Shown here: piece by piece, positions 28,001-43,000 of the stretch
Layout: each line of letters starts with the position of its first letter
How positions within the stretch are numbered: the stretch's first letter is position 1
Assembly: GCA_008360955.1 (NCBI GenBank)
Contig: LUCM01005553.1
Location: forward strand, 1-64,000
Source of the DNA: Fasciolopsis buskii
Taxonomy: Eukaryota; Platyhelminthes; Trematoda; Plagiorchiida; Fasciolidae
Length of the DNA: 64,000 nucleotides
Direction: 5' to 3'
Position numbers and translations under genes: made by a program
The notes under the pieces: generated by a model
What the model was told of the DNA's origin: nothing
The model's input: only the letters and a program-made list of their open reading frames with translations
Database searches by the model: none

Positions 28001-31000
28001 AAACTCTGTCATGTTTTGCAAGCAGCCGCCAAGTGAAGTCATTCAGAGACGCCCAGAATCAGCTCTACAAAGAAACGTACTGACTAATTGAACTCTCGTA
28101 TTTGAGTACATGATATGTTTGAAGATATTAGATTTGGGTGCTCTTTCCGGGATCATCAACGTTCTGGGATTCGAAATACTTCGCCATATTTATGATTGCT
28201 TTTTTGGGAATTTCTGCGTTGTTGTTCAGCGTTTCATTCATTTAGCACTGCAAAATGGTTCTGCCAGTGGCATTAAATTTGAAGTTCTGAAAATGTCCAT
28301 TTTCCCCACACCTTACCATACATCGATCGCACTCATGTTCCCTGAAGATGGGTGATTTGGAAAATGCAAGAGCGTATTTCGAGCGTGCTCTGGTGGATTC
28401 GGATCCTCGGAAACAACCCATCCTAGGCCTGCAAAAATTGCTCAATCAGTACGTGTTTTTTGCTCTATGACACCTTTTTATAAATGTCGTATATCAATCT
28501 GATGACTACATTCTTCTTCATATTTTATACTATTTAGGCCTTTTATTGTATGCACAGTGAAAGCCCAGATATTGGGAATTATTCGCAGTTCCAATCTTAC
28601 TACCTGATGATCACTGGTTGTTAACCAATGAATGCGACTCTATATAGAGTGGAAGAACCTTCCCTTTATATATATATATATATATATAAAACGTGGCCGA
28701 CGCATAAGTTCGGCGAAATAAGGGTGTCCGATAGCTTCTAGAACCTACCACATGAATGGAGAGTTTTATCTGTAACCATAAACATGGGCATTGGTGGAGA
28801 GGATTGGGCCACATGAGGTTACAATAGATTCTTCGGGGTGCCTCACCGGGGATAACAAATTACTATCTCCCAGAGTGACCAATAAATCTGGGATTCTTAC
28901 CTCTGACCTTTTGATGTTCCTTCGCATTAATGCACTAGATCAGCGCGCGGCACTGACATAAAAATGTTTCTGTTCTATGAATACAGTATGGAAAAGGCCG
29001 GTGATGGCTTCTTGATGTGATGAGTTTAATGAGCAATCCAGGGTAAAAACAATTTGTCTGCAGATAGTTAAATAGACATAGGTAGCGTGTAAGAAAAAGC
29101 ACACCCATTATCAGTGAACATAAGCAAAACGATCTCTCTGTGCTGCATAAAGAAATTCGTAAGGCCCGATCGTACTGAGGTATGATAATGACCAGTGGGA
29201 CTTCAGAGCCCTATCTACTTCCGAAATCGACATTGAATCTCGGAGATTAATAGTCTACTTGAACAAGCCAACTTCTTTGAGAGCATCCAAAAGGTTTCAA
29301 AGTAGGATATTTGAAACCTTATCTTTATCAGTCTACCAATACCTTCCGGTATTGTCCAAGCATTCATCACACGAGTAGAAGCACAATAGACAAACTAGTA
29401 CGGTGGTAATCGAAGTTGACGGAGATGAAAAATTATTTTGAAACTATATGACTACTACGTTTATTCTCACTCGTCTGTGAGCCATCTGATGGGCGTATTT
29501 CGTAGATTTCTGCGTTGCGGTAGTCAGAGGTAAGGACGCATCTTACAGCTGTTTGAACGATTGAAAGATTATGGTAAGCGTACTTGATTCCAGATTAAGA
29601 CATGGCGCAATCAGTGTCTGTGCGTAAACGAGTGGTTGATTGTGTCAAATGTATGAAGTTTCGCATCTGAAAGTATATAAACCACGGATCTAGATGATCT
29701 TTCAAGCTTTTCTTTCTGATAAAAAATGAAAATAAAGCGATTCGTTTTGCAAAGCACTAAAAAATATCACATTTTGATAGGCCGGACTGTATGCTTAAGG
29801 TGCACCCGGTGACGGTATGGGTGGTTTGTGTAAGTTTGCTTTATTCCTGTTGGTTTAGGTAAACACTTTTTATGCGAAGCAAATTTTTATCTTAGCTGGA
29901 TTTGCTTAATGGCACTGTGATAATTGGATTTAGGTTGATTTTGTAACCTGTCTCGAGTCGCCTTTTTCGTTGTAAAAAGAACCGTGAATGTCAGATTGCG
30001 TACCTATGTATGTAATTATGGTATGTATGTATGCATGTATGCATGTTTGTATGTGCGTCTGTATGTATGTGCGTGTGTGTGCGGATATATATATATAATA
30101 TATATATATATAATATATATATATATATATGCATGTGGTCAAAGTTGTCTAAAGTTACAAAGTTTTGCGTAGGTTCGAAAAATCTTAATGCTTCATCGTG
30201 GTCGAGGTTGGTATCTTAAGCTCTGAGTTGGCAACTCGTGCTAAGCGCCTTTTGAAATGCTCGCAAATGACCTGCGTTTCAGGTAGCGTTTGTTGGTGGA
30301 GTTCTGCGCACTGTCTTCTTCTGACGGAGATATTCACATTAAATTGCGAGGGAATACGCCGGGCATCCTTCAGCTGGTTGGCTGATCTTTTTTAGTCAGT
30401 CTAACGAAGGTGACTGAACCCTGAGTTGGAACCAACCACCGGGGGCTTACAAAGAACACGTCTTTATGCTCAGCGGCATCCATAATAAAGGAGGTAATTT
30501 AGGCATCCACCCGAAAGGATGTGTGAGTTGAACATTACTCACTGGCTTCAAGAGGGTTACGTGACCCTCAGATCCTCGTGCTGCACCCTTTTGGGTTAGA
30601 TCCTTCGGTCAAAGACGATGGGTATGGTCCCCTAACTTACCCCCCCCTACTTCGGTTTGAGCAGCAATGCAATATCAAGGCCCCACAGGAATCATGGGTT
30701 ACAATGTATTGCCGATAGCGTAGATATGAAGAATGGAAGAGCTAGCATGTGTGATGAACTCTGCATTTTGTTCCTTTTTCCCTCTTTCTTACTCATTGTT
30801 TTCGTCCTTCGTCACGAATACGATGACGCACGATTTATACACAGGTTTGCACAAAATAATAGTATAAGTTTTAAAGGATGTAATCTCTTGGTTGCCTATA
30901 ACAATCACAGCTGTCTTTAGTTGTTGCTGAGGGCATCAATGCCGCTTAGATCCATGCCCCATAACCTTTGACACTCATCGAATCGGTGGTGATTGCATTA

Positions 31001-34000
31001 AAAATGCTTCTTCCTTTTATTTATTATGCCTTGAATGTGCAATGTTTCAGGGCGGGGACCGGGATATCAAATAGCTGCTGATACATACAATGGTCGACGG
31101 TTTGAAAAGTCGAGTCTGCGACATTTTTGTCCAGACGCCACCATGTTAATCGTTGGGCTGTCGTTTGTTTCTACGTATATGTTGGGGGAATTTAGTCGGT
31201 AACTCCGGGGTTTGAAGAGAGATACTGGACCGTATGGTTCAGTCTTTATAAGGAGCACTGATTCTGAATAGATTATGGCGGTTGGGTTACGCTTTTTACA
31301 TCCCCACTTGTTAACTGCTTCGTTTTAGGCTGTTTTTCGAGACAGGCACTGCTTGGCAGATGACTAAGTCATAAGTGGATGGCGTGGCAGAAAGGTATGT
31401 AAACCTTAACCGGTGTCTTGACTTGTATTGGTCTAATCAGATTGTCGGGTTTATGCTCGGCGTGATCCGCCCAAACCATGGTTAGAGACAGTAGGTGGTT
31501 GGATTTAGAGCCACAGTCAATGATATTCTTGTATTCGAAATCTTTCTTTTTCCATATAATTCTTTAGCTTATTACATTAAGGTCATTCCTTGGCTATTTC
31601 TCTTTTGTTTTTATGAGATGGTTCTTTATGGTGGCGACGAAAACCAAGTCTGCTGACCATGTTGGTTTCATCCACTCCGTGAGAGAAATGGAAAATAGTG
31701 AGCGGTGCGATAGACGAGTGTTCGTCATATGCAACATGTGATCCAACCAACGTAGTCGTCTAAGCTTCATCCGCTGAGATAAGGTATTCTCAGAACCGAC
31801 ACCTAATACCCGGTCACTCCATCTAATCCTAGCAATACTACGTAGATATCGGTAGTCAGAAACCTTCAAGCGGCGAACATCTGCGGCACGCATACTCCAT
31901 ATCTCGCAACCATACAACAGGACTGAGCACACTGCGGCACAGTACACACGACCTTTCAACTTCAGTGAAATACCAGGTCGCCGCCACAAATGCTTCAGTC
32001 CAGCGTAAGCCGCTCGAGCCAATATACGCGTATTTACCTCCACTGCCGAGCTACCATCGTTCGACACGCAGATACCAAGGTAAGTGAAACGGTCCACAAT
32101 TATTAGTTACTCTTCATCCAGTATCAAGTTCGGACCACTGTCGTCCAGTCCCGCAACAGCACTTCACACTTTGAAGGTGCAAAGCACATGACGAACCGAG
32201 CAACCGACCTCGAGAATCTATCTAGTGCGCGTTGTGCACGGTTCGCGGATTCGAACAGACACGATGTCATCTGCATAATTTAGGTCACACCGCTTCTTAT
32301 CATTTCCCAGTTTGACTCCTACATCCTGGAGACCTTACAAAGCGTCCTCCACTACCTCGAGCATGACGAAGTTGAATAGGAATGGAGAGATGGGACACCT
32401 GTGTCGAACCCCGCTAGTCGTTCCGAATGAGCTTATTAGTTCACCGTATACTCTCACGCGACCACAGGCATGCAAACACAATTCCCACAATAGGTTTACG
32501 AACTTCGCTGGCATACTACTCCGGTGGAGAGCACTGAATAGCGCTGTCCGATCCACCGAGTCGAACGCGTCTTCCAAGTCCAGAAAAATTGCGATTGAAG
32601 GGCGGCGGCGTGTGCAGCTTTTTTCCAGTGACTGCCGGAGAGTGAATATCTGGTCAACACAACCTCGACCTGGATAAAATCCGGCTCGCTGTTCGCGGAT
32701 GTTACTCTCGGGAACCGGTATCAAGCGGTGCAGCATTATGAAAGCGAACACTTTATTAACTATCGGAATTAAACTAATGCCACAATGATTACTACAGTCA
32801 TACCGTGTGCCTTTCTTGAAGAAGTCAAACATTCAACTCTACTCTCACTTCCGTGTGGGGGTCAAGAAACAGATCCCAAGGATTCGCAGCCGCGCACGTC
32901 GGACTAATTACGTTAGCGTGCGGTTAACCAAACAGATCTTTGAAGTGATCAGCATTTGTTGTTTTACCATGGATGAGCTCACCAGTTTTATCGCACACGA
33001 TTTTACTAACCGAGGTTCGCCGCTCGCCGCTGTCACTTATATGAGTTTAGACAGTCTTTGACTATTATATGAAGTGGTTGCTAATTCCGCTTCTTCGGCC
33101 ACCTTAACGAATCAGTTTTCATGGCCATTCTTAAGGCTTATCGTTAACTGACGACGAATCTTATTCAGCTCCTTGCAGTCATGGAGCTGGCGATCCCGCT
33201 CCATTAGGCCCAGCAACTCTTGTGTGATTCATTGCCTTTGATGAACGCTAGATATTGGACTACAAACGAAACTTCCTGCCAAATGCATCGCCTGCTTGAT
33301 TTGTCCTTACTACTCGCCCGAATTGCTGCTAGTTGAAGTTCACAGTTCGTCGGATGGTTTCCGGGCGCGATCAGCCGAATCAGATAGACGTTGGACGGCT
33401 AACTGGGATTGTGGCCTGCGTCGATGGCCATTGGACTACAGCAAAAATGAAATTAAAGCTCGCGCCTGTTCCCACCGACGTGCGTGGTTCAGTACGACCT
33501 GCAGTTCTGGACCGAACCGTGCCAACCGCAGCTCACTGCAATATGGTTGACCTGACTCAAACTAACCGTCGAGTTTGAGCGCCATGTCGCTGTGCCACAC
33601 AGACTGCATCAGAAGTTCCTGCTAGATAGGAGTAAATGATTGTTCGCATAAAATCGGAGAAGCCTGCTTCCATTATCTGTTCGCTGAGACGGGAAGGCGC
33701 AGAGTCCACCCAGACAGGTTTCCTATGCAATATGTTTTCTAACTTGTGTTTTAAGATCATCTGCTACCTCTACAGTGTCAGAGCCTTTGCTCTCCCGAAC
33801 AAAAGTGACGAGTTCGTCATACGATTCGTCTTTTTGCATGTCAGCGCTGCAGTCTGTTGAGATGTATGCGGAGATGACAAACAAACTGCGCTCATCACAA
33901 CTATTCTTCCGGATGCCGACTGATCCCTGCAATCTCACGGTGCACAGGCGACCGTTAACCGAAATCCAGTCTAAAGGGGTCGCTTCAACCTTCCCACGCA

Positions 34001-37000
34001 AGACTGTTCCCACATCGCATGGAGTCACAATTTGAGCTGCTTCGTCTCATGAAGTGTGCAGGAAATATCTTGACGAGATATTTGGCGCAACCAAGTGAAT
34101 TACTCCACTCGTATTCTGATTTCGTGTTTCATTGATGCTGCAGATATCAATCGAAAACTAGTCCACTTTCCGAACTAAACACGCCTGTTGGTCAGCCTGC
34201 ACGAGAGTGCGTATATTTAAGGAACCGAGATTCAGAGGCTGGCGAGGCTTGATAAATTGTGAGCCAGCAGACTGAAAACCCTTTGCCACTATTTGACAAT
34301 GAACCGATGTGAGTATCGGCCTGTTATCAGTGGGGACATTATGGGTAGGCAGAGGGGGCAAAGAGGTTGGGTTGGAGAAATAAAATACAGGTTGAATAAA
34401 AGAGAGGGAACTCTGGGCAGTAGCATATCCACCCCACTCGATCTAATGGCAGCGCAGTCCTGATTACCCTGCGCGACGACCTATGCAGTATGGAATTACC
34501 TGTAAACGTGCAACTCATGGGCATTGGTGGGCGGGTGCTGTTAGGGAGTCCACCCATTCAGCAGAGAAACGATTAGTCCTAACAAGAACATGCCATCACG
34601 CCAGCAGGGTGTAGCTGAGTGGAAGCCCATCTATCTGGATCAATTGTTCTTTCACTCATTTTTTTCGAGCGGGCTGCCAGCTCAAATTAAGGAAAACGTG
34701 GAAGACCAAGAGACTACTTCGTCAGATTTCTATCCCTTAGCCTTCAAGGCATGATTGGATCTTCGGCTTCAGATAAGCCATCCTGTGTAGCTCGTTGGGT
34801 CATGAAGGCACACGAGCCTTCACAATGCTTCAATGTGCAGTCTAGCTCTGACGCAATGAACGCCTCCCGTTGGTCGATGCTCGGCTTATAACAAAAAATT
34901 TTGTTTGTTAGAAGCAATCAGTGTTCGGAACAAACATGGATGAGTTGATCATCACAGTCGGTGCCACTATCTTGGATGGCCTCCAATCTGTCGTTCCGTC
35001 TTCGTTAAGTATCCGTGTTAGCTTTGAAATCACCAGCAATGTCCAAAGCGTCCGTTTAACGCAAGCTTCGGGGCAGTCGAGATAATTTCCGACAGAGCTC
35101 GTTTTTCGCTTCAAAAGAATTAAAATCAGTTGGTGCATTTATAGATACGATGGACACGACGATATCTCAATCGGCCGTCGTCGACATGTGAAGAACCGTT
35201 CGGTCGAGTTGCACACAAACGATTGTGGACTCTGATCCTCTCTAATTGAGAAAGCTCCATTCTCATACTCAGTGCGATCCCAACGTCATCGGGACCGCGA
35301 GCGCTAGTAACCGGATACCTAATACACTAATAGTGGGGCGAGGGAATGCAGTTGCATCTGAGCTACGAAGATTGATTATGGAAATGAGATCTTGTGTGCG
35401 GGTTTCAAGGGTTCTTGCTAGGGCAGGTTATTTCCCTATTTGGCTGAGTTTGCGGACATCGAAGGCAGCTAATTGAACTGAACGTTTAGGCTTGGGTAAT
35501 GCGTTCAAAGTTTCTCCTCATTTGACTTATGTTGCCATCAGATAAAACCACCGAGCCGCCATAGAAATAACGCTGGAGGTTTTCGGGAATCGATACTCCG
35601 CGGCTACCAACACTACAGAAGGCATTTTTCTCTGGAAACTTTTACCAAGGCCTGTAGTTTAAAAGTCTCACCCACAAGACAGTGGAGTGCTAACTCAGCT
35701 GGGGAACTCGGGACAGACGCACACTTTTCACTACTTACCTGGCTCGAAGCAGTGGGTAACGCTATCCCGATTATTCTGCACAGACCGAAGCGGGGTAGGA
35801 TTTAATGTTTTATTGTTCATCGGGGATTTGGAGGAATCGAGTCTCTAAGTAAGACGACAATTTGGGTTCCCGGCCAAAGCTTTTGATTTTAACAAGAATC
35901 TGTCGGCAAGAAAGCGTAAAATGGTTGAGTGTAAAAATTACCCACTTATTCTCTCACTCACTTTTCCCAAAGTCGCCAGCTCAAATCAGCACTCAACCAC
36001 GAGGACCAGGAGACTATTTCGCCAGCCTTTTATCCACTTATCTTCCAGGCGTGAATGGGTCTTCGGCCATCCTGCTTAGCTCGCTGGTCCACGAAGACAC
36101 CGCGTCATAATGCAGTCTCACTTTGACGGATCCCTTCATTATCATAATCACTTAAGTTGTTCACTCATATTTATTGAGTCCACATTCGGTTACCTTGGCA
36201 ATATTTAAAGTGATCTGATCCCGGTAATGCTGTTAGGGCCTTCTGCGATTCGCGCTCAACACGGAGGTGCACTGTCGTTTTCGAATTCAGGGGTCGAGCT
36301 GCTGATCTGCTCGACAGGACGTGTTTTGTGAGGATCGGTTGCTATTCCTCACGGTTTGTCCTTTGAATCAGCATCAAAAGCTAAGTGTCGCCGCGGGCCC
36401 ATGTTGTCCCAAGCGCTTACACAAATCCTCTTCGTTCTTTATAATCAGCAACAAATTTTGTGACGATTCTGCTCAGTCTAATCTCGGTTTTGTAAAGCGA
36501 TTGGCAAGACGTGGACCAGAACGCACCTAGTAGAATCTACTCAAATCAGCTGCTTTTGAAAGAGACGAGTTTTGCTAGTACAATGTGCGTCATCAAAATT
36601 TCATGTGCTCTTAGGAATATATATGAATGCTTTTTGTTAGGATTTGAAGCACAATCAGATTCGATGATAGTTTTTTCGTCAGTTGGCTTAGGCCAACTTT
36701 AGGGACGGGGTCTAGATAAGTGATCAAAATTTCCCAGTTTGCAGTGTTGAAACTTATTGATTTTTGGACAGAAGATCACGGTGTTCACACAAAAGACGAC
36801 GATATATATATTTATATGTTTTGCGCGAATCTACGTGCCGGTAGTATGCCGCCCGAATCCTGGCGAAGGATGAAAACAATGAGCGAAAGAGAAGAAAAAG
36901 AAACAGTGGGTAAAGTCCACGACAAATGCTCATTCTTCTATTCCTCATCTCCACAACACCGGCCATCCATCGTGATCCATGAGTCTTCTACGGGCTTACT

Positions 37001-40000
37001 ACTACCCGGTTGCCCAAAGCGAAATAGAGGGTTGACCAAATGGTCTAACCCGCGAGGCAGAAGGACGATGGGAGTCACGTACCCCACTGGGGACCGGTGA
37101 ATAATTGTTCAATCCAGGCACCTCCTGGAAAGAGCTAGACATCCGGGTTACCCAGTAAACCCATTTACCACGGACGCCGGTGACCACAGAACCGTATGCT
37201 TCGTATGCCGCTTGTGGTTGGTTTGGGATCAAGGTTTAACCAAATCCCCTGGACCGATTATCAATGATCAGTCAACCCGGTGGAGGTCACCGGGCGTTCG
37301 TCTCCGTCCTTGAACTTTATTGGGAACACCTCCACCAAGAGAAGGCAGTGCTTAGCACATACTCAACAGAGGATAGTTGAGACGCCGGCCACTTGAGAGC
37401 ATTTCGAGAGGCATTTGGGAGGAGTGGCCAACTCAGAGCTTGAGACACCCACCTCCGACCATTATGAAGCAGTTAAAGGTTAAGACAACGATGTTCAATT
37501 TAGGTTAAGCGCGATGAGGAGCATTGAGACCGCGGGTTCTTCATGCGGGATATGCATGCTAATGTTTGCTTGTTGACCGCATTGCGCTCATCCCAGATAT
37601 TGTTGCTCCCGACATCAAAGATTTTTCACCGCTGCGTCTCTTCCATAGCCGTACGTTACCCAGACATTGGAGCTGCGCTTTTACCTTTCCTCTTTTGCGC
37701 AAGTTGCACTCCGTTTCTGCTTATTCTATCAGTCTAATTTATATTCTTACTTGCTGTTGAACTTCCTTTTTCTGTCATCTGTCGAAGCATTTTAAGCCCA
37801 TATTCAAATCAATCTGGCATTAGCCATCTTGTAGTAGGATAGTCTGATGATGGTTTGCTCTCATCGTTAAGTTCATATATAGGAAAGCTTTTCATAATCG
37901 TTTTATAAAGATACTAAGGGATGTATTGCGTTCACCGTGCGGAAAGATCCACAAGAGCCCACCGTGCGAAATCAGAAAGGGAAACTGATATCAGTCATCC
38001 TGTATCTTTTAGTACATAGAACCGCATAAGGTGTGAGTGGGTCGTTTTACCAGTAAATGGTTTGTGTAGGTTGTACCTATCGTCATAGCAAGTTCTCACG
38101 GACCTTCTGGAACTTAAAGCCTTTTCATCGTTCTTTGAATAGCAAGTTTTTTTATGCGTTATTGCAACCTGCTGAAGTAGGTCAGGATTCCGCTTTTCAT
38201 GGTGACTTATACCGAAGAATAATAGGCTATCCATATTTACCGTTATTTTTTGATTACCCGTTAGTGTTGCTGTTTGATTCCCAGTTAAGTGTGAATACCG
38301 TTTTATCCTTCTATGTGAACAGCTATAGAGAAGCTGTTGCCGAAGCTGTCTTCGGTAGTTCTCGTGTCACATCTGGTCTGCGTGTTTTCTGCCTACTAAA
38401 TTTTTCATACTCACGCGCGGTTCACTTTGTCTTACCCTGTGGGTATTCATTGTATACTTCCTTTTACTTCTTCCACGACTATCTTTGTTTTTTATGACCA
38501 TGCACCTCCCGTCACACCGCATTCCTCTAAGTGGGACAATTGTTTAGATCGTATCACCATTCTCCCAAGAAGTCCGTTTGTTTTTGTCCTCTTGTGAACA
38601 CACATACGCACTAAGTGCCGGCACTCGTGTTGGCACTCGCCTCTGGTGCACGTTTGTAATTTCGACCTACTGTCGCTCAGGAGAATCGTTCCTTGTTGTG
38701 TATGCGTTTTTTCTCTGCTTGTTTGTGTGGAAATTTGCCAAAGTGAACCTTAATCGACGTACATTCAGGCGCCTAGGCAGCTGTTGCTCAGCTTATTTTG
38801 TCATATATTTTTACTTCCATCCTCGAGCCGCCCCACCTATATTGGCTGTTCAATAATAATGGTGGATATTGAAACTATTAGTTGGTGGTGGTACCAACAT
38901 TTTGGGTGATGATTGATAGTTACGGACATGAAGATGATGATGAATGTTTCTATGTTTATAAAACACCAAGCGAAATTCATCATTTTCCATCAGATATTCT
39001 TGAGTTTACGCGTTCGCGTGTGCCTGTGTATATGCATCAATATCCGTGGTGGAGGCGATGAAAAATCCCGTCTTCATTATTGTACTGAGACTCGTCTCGA
39101 TGGTAGCAATGATTTTTAAATTCTTTTTTCTTTGCTCTTTACACAAAGAGGAATCCTCAGCCACTGAAAGACTTTCGAATAGGCTACTCGACTGATGGTG
39201 TAAGGGGCCAAACTGCAGACATTCACGTCCACAGTGTCCAAGGATAGCCACTTGAACACTGTCGTATGTGTGGAAGTCATAGCCGCATACATCGGTGTGT
39301 TGGTGCGAATCTGATTTTGATTAGTTGGGATCAGCTTCAGTAATCGTCCGTGAATCAAGACAGGAATTCAACAAGAGAACTAGGTTTGGACTGTTATTTC
39401 ACGGTATGCCAGTTCGAAAACCGTTTCCTCGCTCGTTAATTATGCATTAAGACTTGTACTGCGGTGCAAGGCTGGTAAATTAGGGCACATTGCTACCACT
39501 GTTTTCGTTTCTTGAAGCTCGGCTTTGTTTTTTGGTTCTCTGCGTTCGAAATACAGTTCGAAAATCAATAAACTATTGTAGTTCACTGTGTTGAAGTTCA
39601 TTAAACCGTGAAAAGTCCATCCGGTTAACTTATAACTATGACATTCGTTTCTTAATCGTCCGTTCCGGGTTCGAGCCCGAGGTGTTTGCTCTGCGGACCG
39701 TCCATAACAAGGATGAAGCAACGCTAACGTGCTTATTTGATTCTCCATAGTGAGTTTGATGTAGACAACATGGTTAATCATTTCAGTTCAACAAATTTGG
39801 TTTGGAAATGACATGGATGAAGGAGTAGTCAGGTCTATCACGGTATAGCTTCATCTAATGCGTCCTGCTATCCGATAAGTGCTACAGGGAAATTCCACCG
39901 GTCATCGGGCTGCGCATAGCACAATCCAACAGCATCATTCTTCCAGTTCTGAGGTTCAGTAAAAACAGTAGCCTTTCCCATGTAGCATATGGACCCCGAC

Positions 40001-43000
40001 CCCGCCCGGAGCTGGCTAAATATGCCTACTTGAAGTTCGAACTTTAAAGCTAACTTGAGTGTCTGGAGAAAATTGGTGCTAAAAATCACAAAAGGATAAT
40101 CATTGCGCAAGCCAGCCGCCGGAACTTCAGTTTTTAAAACGTCAGATAACGAACTGTCGGTCCCACTGACATAAGGAGTCGATGTCCGGTGCTGGATCCA
40201 GCGGTTTGATAATTGTGATGCGAAGCCATGGGATATAAAGTTTGGGCTAGGCACGGAATCGGACCAATACGAATTTAGAGCATCCAATTCGGAATTTCTT
40301 TACTCGTTTTGTTTTGTTTGTACTCAGATCAGTGCAAGGAACTCATTGAATGCGAATGCTTTCCAGCCCGTATTGGGCTGATTGCCGTCGGTCTCTGTAA
40401 CATCGGACATTAGGCGTTTTGAATCTTTGTCTCAGAAATTCCGCTTTTGGTCTTTTATTTAGATTTTGATTCAGTTTTCAGGTTCCTGGCCATCGGTTGC
40501 CGTTTGTGGTGGCTGTTTGAGGTCATATACGATCATCTTTCTTCACTGGCGCCGACTTGTTTTACCTGCTGGATAACTCAACTAGCATTTCAGTTAGGAC
40601 GACTCACCAAAATATTTTCGAGAATTTGCATGTCTTTCACGGGGCGTCTTCTATCAGTGCTCATATTAGTAACCCGTACGGTCGAAAGAATAGGGAATAG
40701 CGAAAGCAGTGTGTTCATATATCCTCACAAAACATCCGTCATACCCATATTTCTCCCAACTGTTTTTCTACTCCCTCTGACAGAGTAGAAGAAGATTCTT
40801 CGAAAGATGGCATCGTCTAAGCGTGTAGGAATTTCAACCAGGATATCGTCGCTAGTGCGAAGTTAGCTCACATTTTTCCCAACTAAAGTCGGTATAGTAA
40901 GATTGCATGGAACCAATAACCTTTCATTTATTGTCTAAACTACTGAAGTGTCGCGTTACGACCATCAAAAGGTGAAGTCGTGTTACATGCCCACTATTCC
41001 AGTGATACAGTGACTATCAAGTCCTCGACCATTGTATTGGCCTCGTAGGTCACTTCACAGTGGAATGGCTAGTCAGCGGAACGGATTTTCATGATATGCT
41101 TCATGGATGAATGCAATGGAAGGGATTTATCCCATAGCCATTGGGACAAACTACATGGAGAGGGGAAACCGGCAAATTTGATCCTGGAATTCGAAATGTC
41201 ATAAAACTACGTACGGTCTCATTAGGTCACGTTTGGTAACAGGCCGAGCGACAGCGAGTTACCATCTACCACCAAGGCGACCGGCACTTTTGGGATTCGA
41301 ACCTATGACCTACGCTTATTCCACTTGACCCCTTCTGGTTTCCGCGATGGAAGTTGTCCAACTATGGCTCAAGCTGGAGGCATCAAGGTGCCGTGGCGAC
41401 CCTCTATTAATTATTTGCTTTGATTCTACGGAGCTCCTTAGCGAGTGGCGGCTTAGTGGCTTGATTGTTTACGCACGAAGGAAGGCAGTCTGCGTGTGTT
41501 CTTTTACAGTTACCCGTATAGAAATACTGCCTGTCATCCTAAATGAAGTGCAAATGTAGAATTTAACGTGCATGGAGTAAAAAAGTTAGTGAAAATCCTA
41601 TAGTATCATGCAAGCGGTGAAAATATTTCTCTGTACTGCCTGCATTTGAGGTAATATCTTTTCTTCTCATCTCTTTTTTATTCGTTTATGATTACACTTG
41701 ATTTGTTAACTTTTTGTAATGTGGATTTTGTTCGCCATCGTTTGATGCGGGTTTTGTTATTTCGATTCCGAGTGCAGACGATGATAGATCAAATATAGAT
41801 TAAGATGGAAAGAAAGATAAAGCAAACTGTTGCATTCACACCGTGGATATGCCACCTCGTCCAGCCGTCCAGGCATCTTGCAAATCGGCATGCAAACTTA
41901 GTATGCCAGGACCAAATATTTTTATTCGACTCAGTTGATTTTACGTACAGTAGGATTGCTTGATTAGTGTCATGTTTTGTCCGTCACGTTGAACCATTGT
42001 GTAGAGGAATGCTTTGTCGTGATTTTGTCCGTGGGGCATTTATCATGCGCAGATAACATATGAGAATAGCATTGTTGTTTCTATTTTTCTCTGCACTTTA
42101 TGCAGGCCAACATCAATGTTTGCATTTCAAGCTCGTATACGGCTGGCATATGGAATTCCGATGGTTCGTTTCTATGCTTGGAACGGTTCCACTTGCAAAC
42201 ATTCAACACGTCTCACCACTGAAAATTTTGGAACCATTATATTAGCAATCTGAATGCAAAGCTTTTTTGGTTTAGATAGTGAACTGAATGGTAGAATATG
42301 GGAATGAAGGTCCATAAAACTCAAATGTGCGCTGAGGCATTCGATACAAATTACGGCCACTCCCTCCAGTTTATTCACAAAGTCATGGTCATGTTTCTTG
42401 TCACGGTACATATTTTGTATTCCTCGTGTCATTTGTTTTGATATTGCGCAATCAAACACTGCACTTTGTAATTGTAAAACCTCAATAGTGTTGGTTGGTC
42501 ATCTCACTGTACTCATTTGCAAAATCGTGAAAGATTGATGACCACGGCTGAAGCGACTGTGTTACCAGGTCGCTTACATAAACCGAGCAGTGTTTCCGAT
42601 TAACTTCTCCAGCATACTAGTTAATAATAGGTAGTCGAGTAAACAACCACAGGGGGATAATAACTGCTGTTAGTCGTGTCCTCATTACTGATGACTTTAC
42701 TACGATAAGGCTGTATAGCAAACAGATTTTTTCCATTCAGTAGTATGGACTCAAGTCGTTTCTGAAATTCTACTGCACGCGATGCACAATGCCTCTGTGG
42801 CGGAGTCATGATATCGATTTTGGTTTTTTTACTTTGTACGTATAAATCTTTCGTAGACACCTGCTAGAGATCAATGATATTGTAGTCCGCATGCAGTGTA
42901 AGTGGATTTGGTGGATTAAACTTCTGTCATCGAAAGAGTCAGAGATTCGAATTCCACACCTGCCGGTTGCCTAGGTGAGTAGATGGCAACTTGCTGTTGC

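Noticed and set aside
29930..30219. Frames rich in Y, I, C and V on both strands
   Set aside because: They are translations of the TATG, TG and TA microsatellite.
38057..38497. 146-codon frame (+)
   Set aside because: Rich in F, L, Y and S as expected for a T-rich chance frame. A rough estimate of stop frequency predicts a few frames this long in 64 kb, and no motif is seen.
39650..39690. B box-like GGGTTCGAGCCCGAG
   Set aside because: No clear A box and no cloverleaf; not called a tRNA gene.
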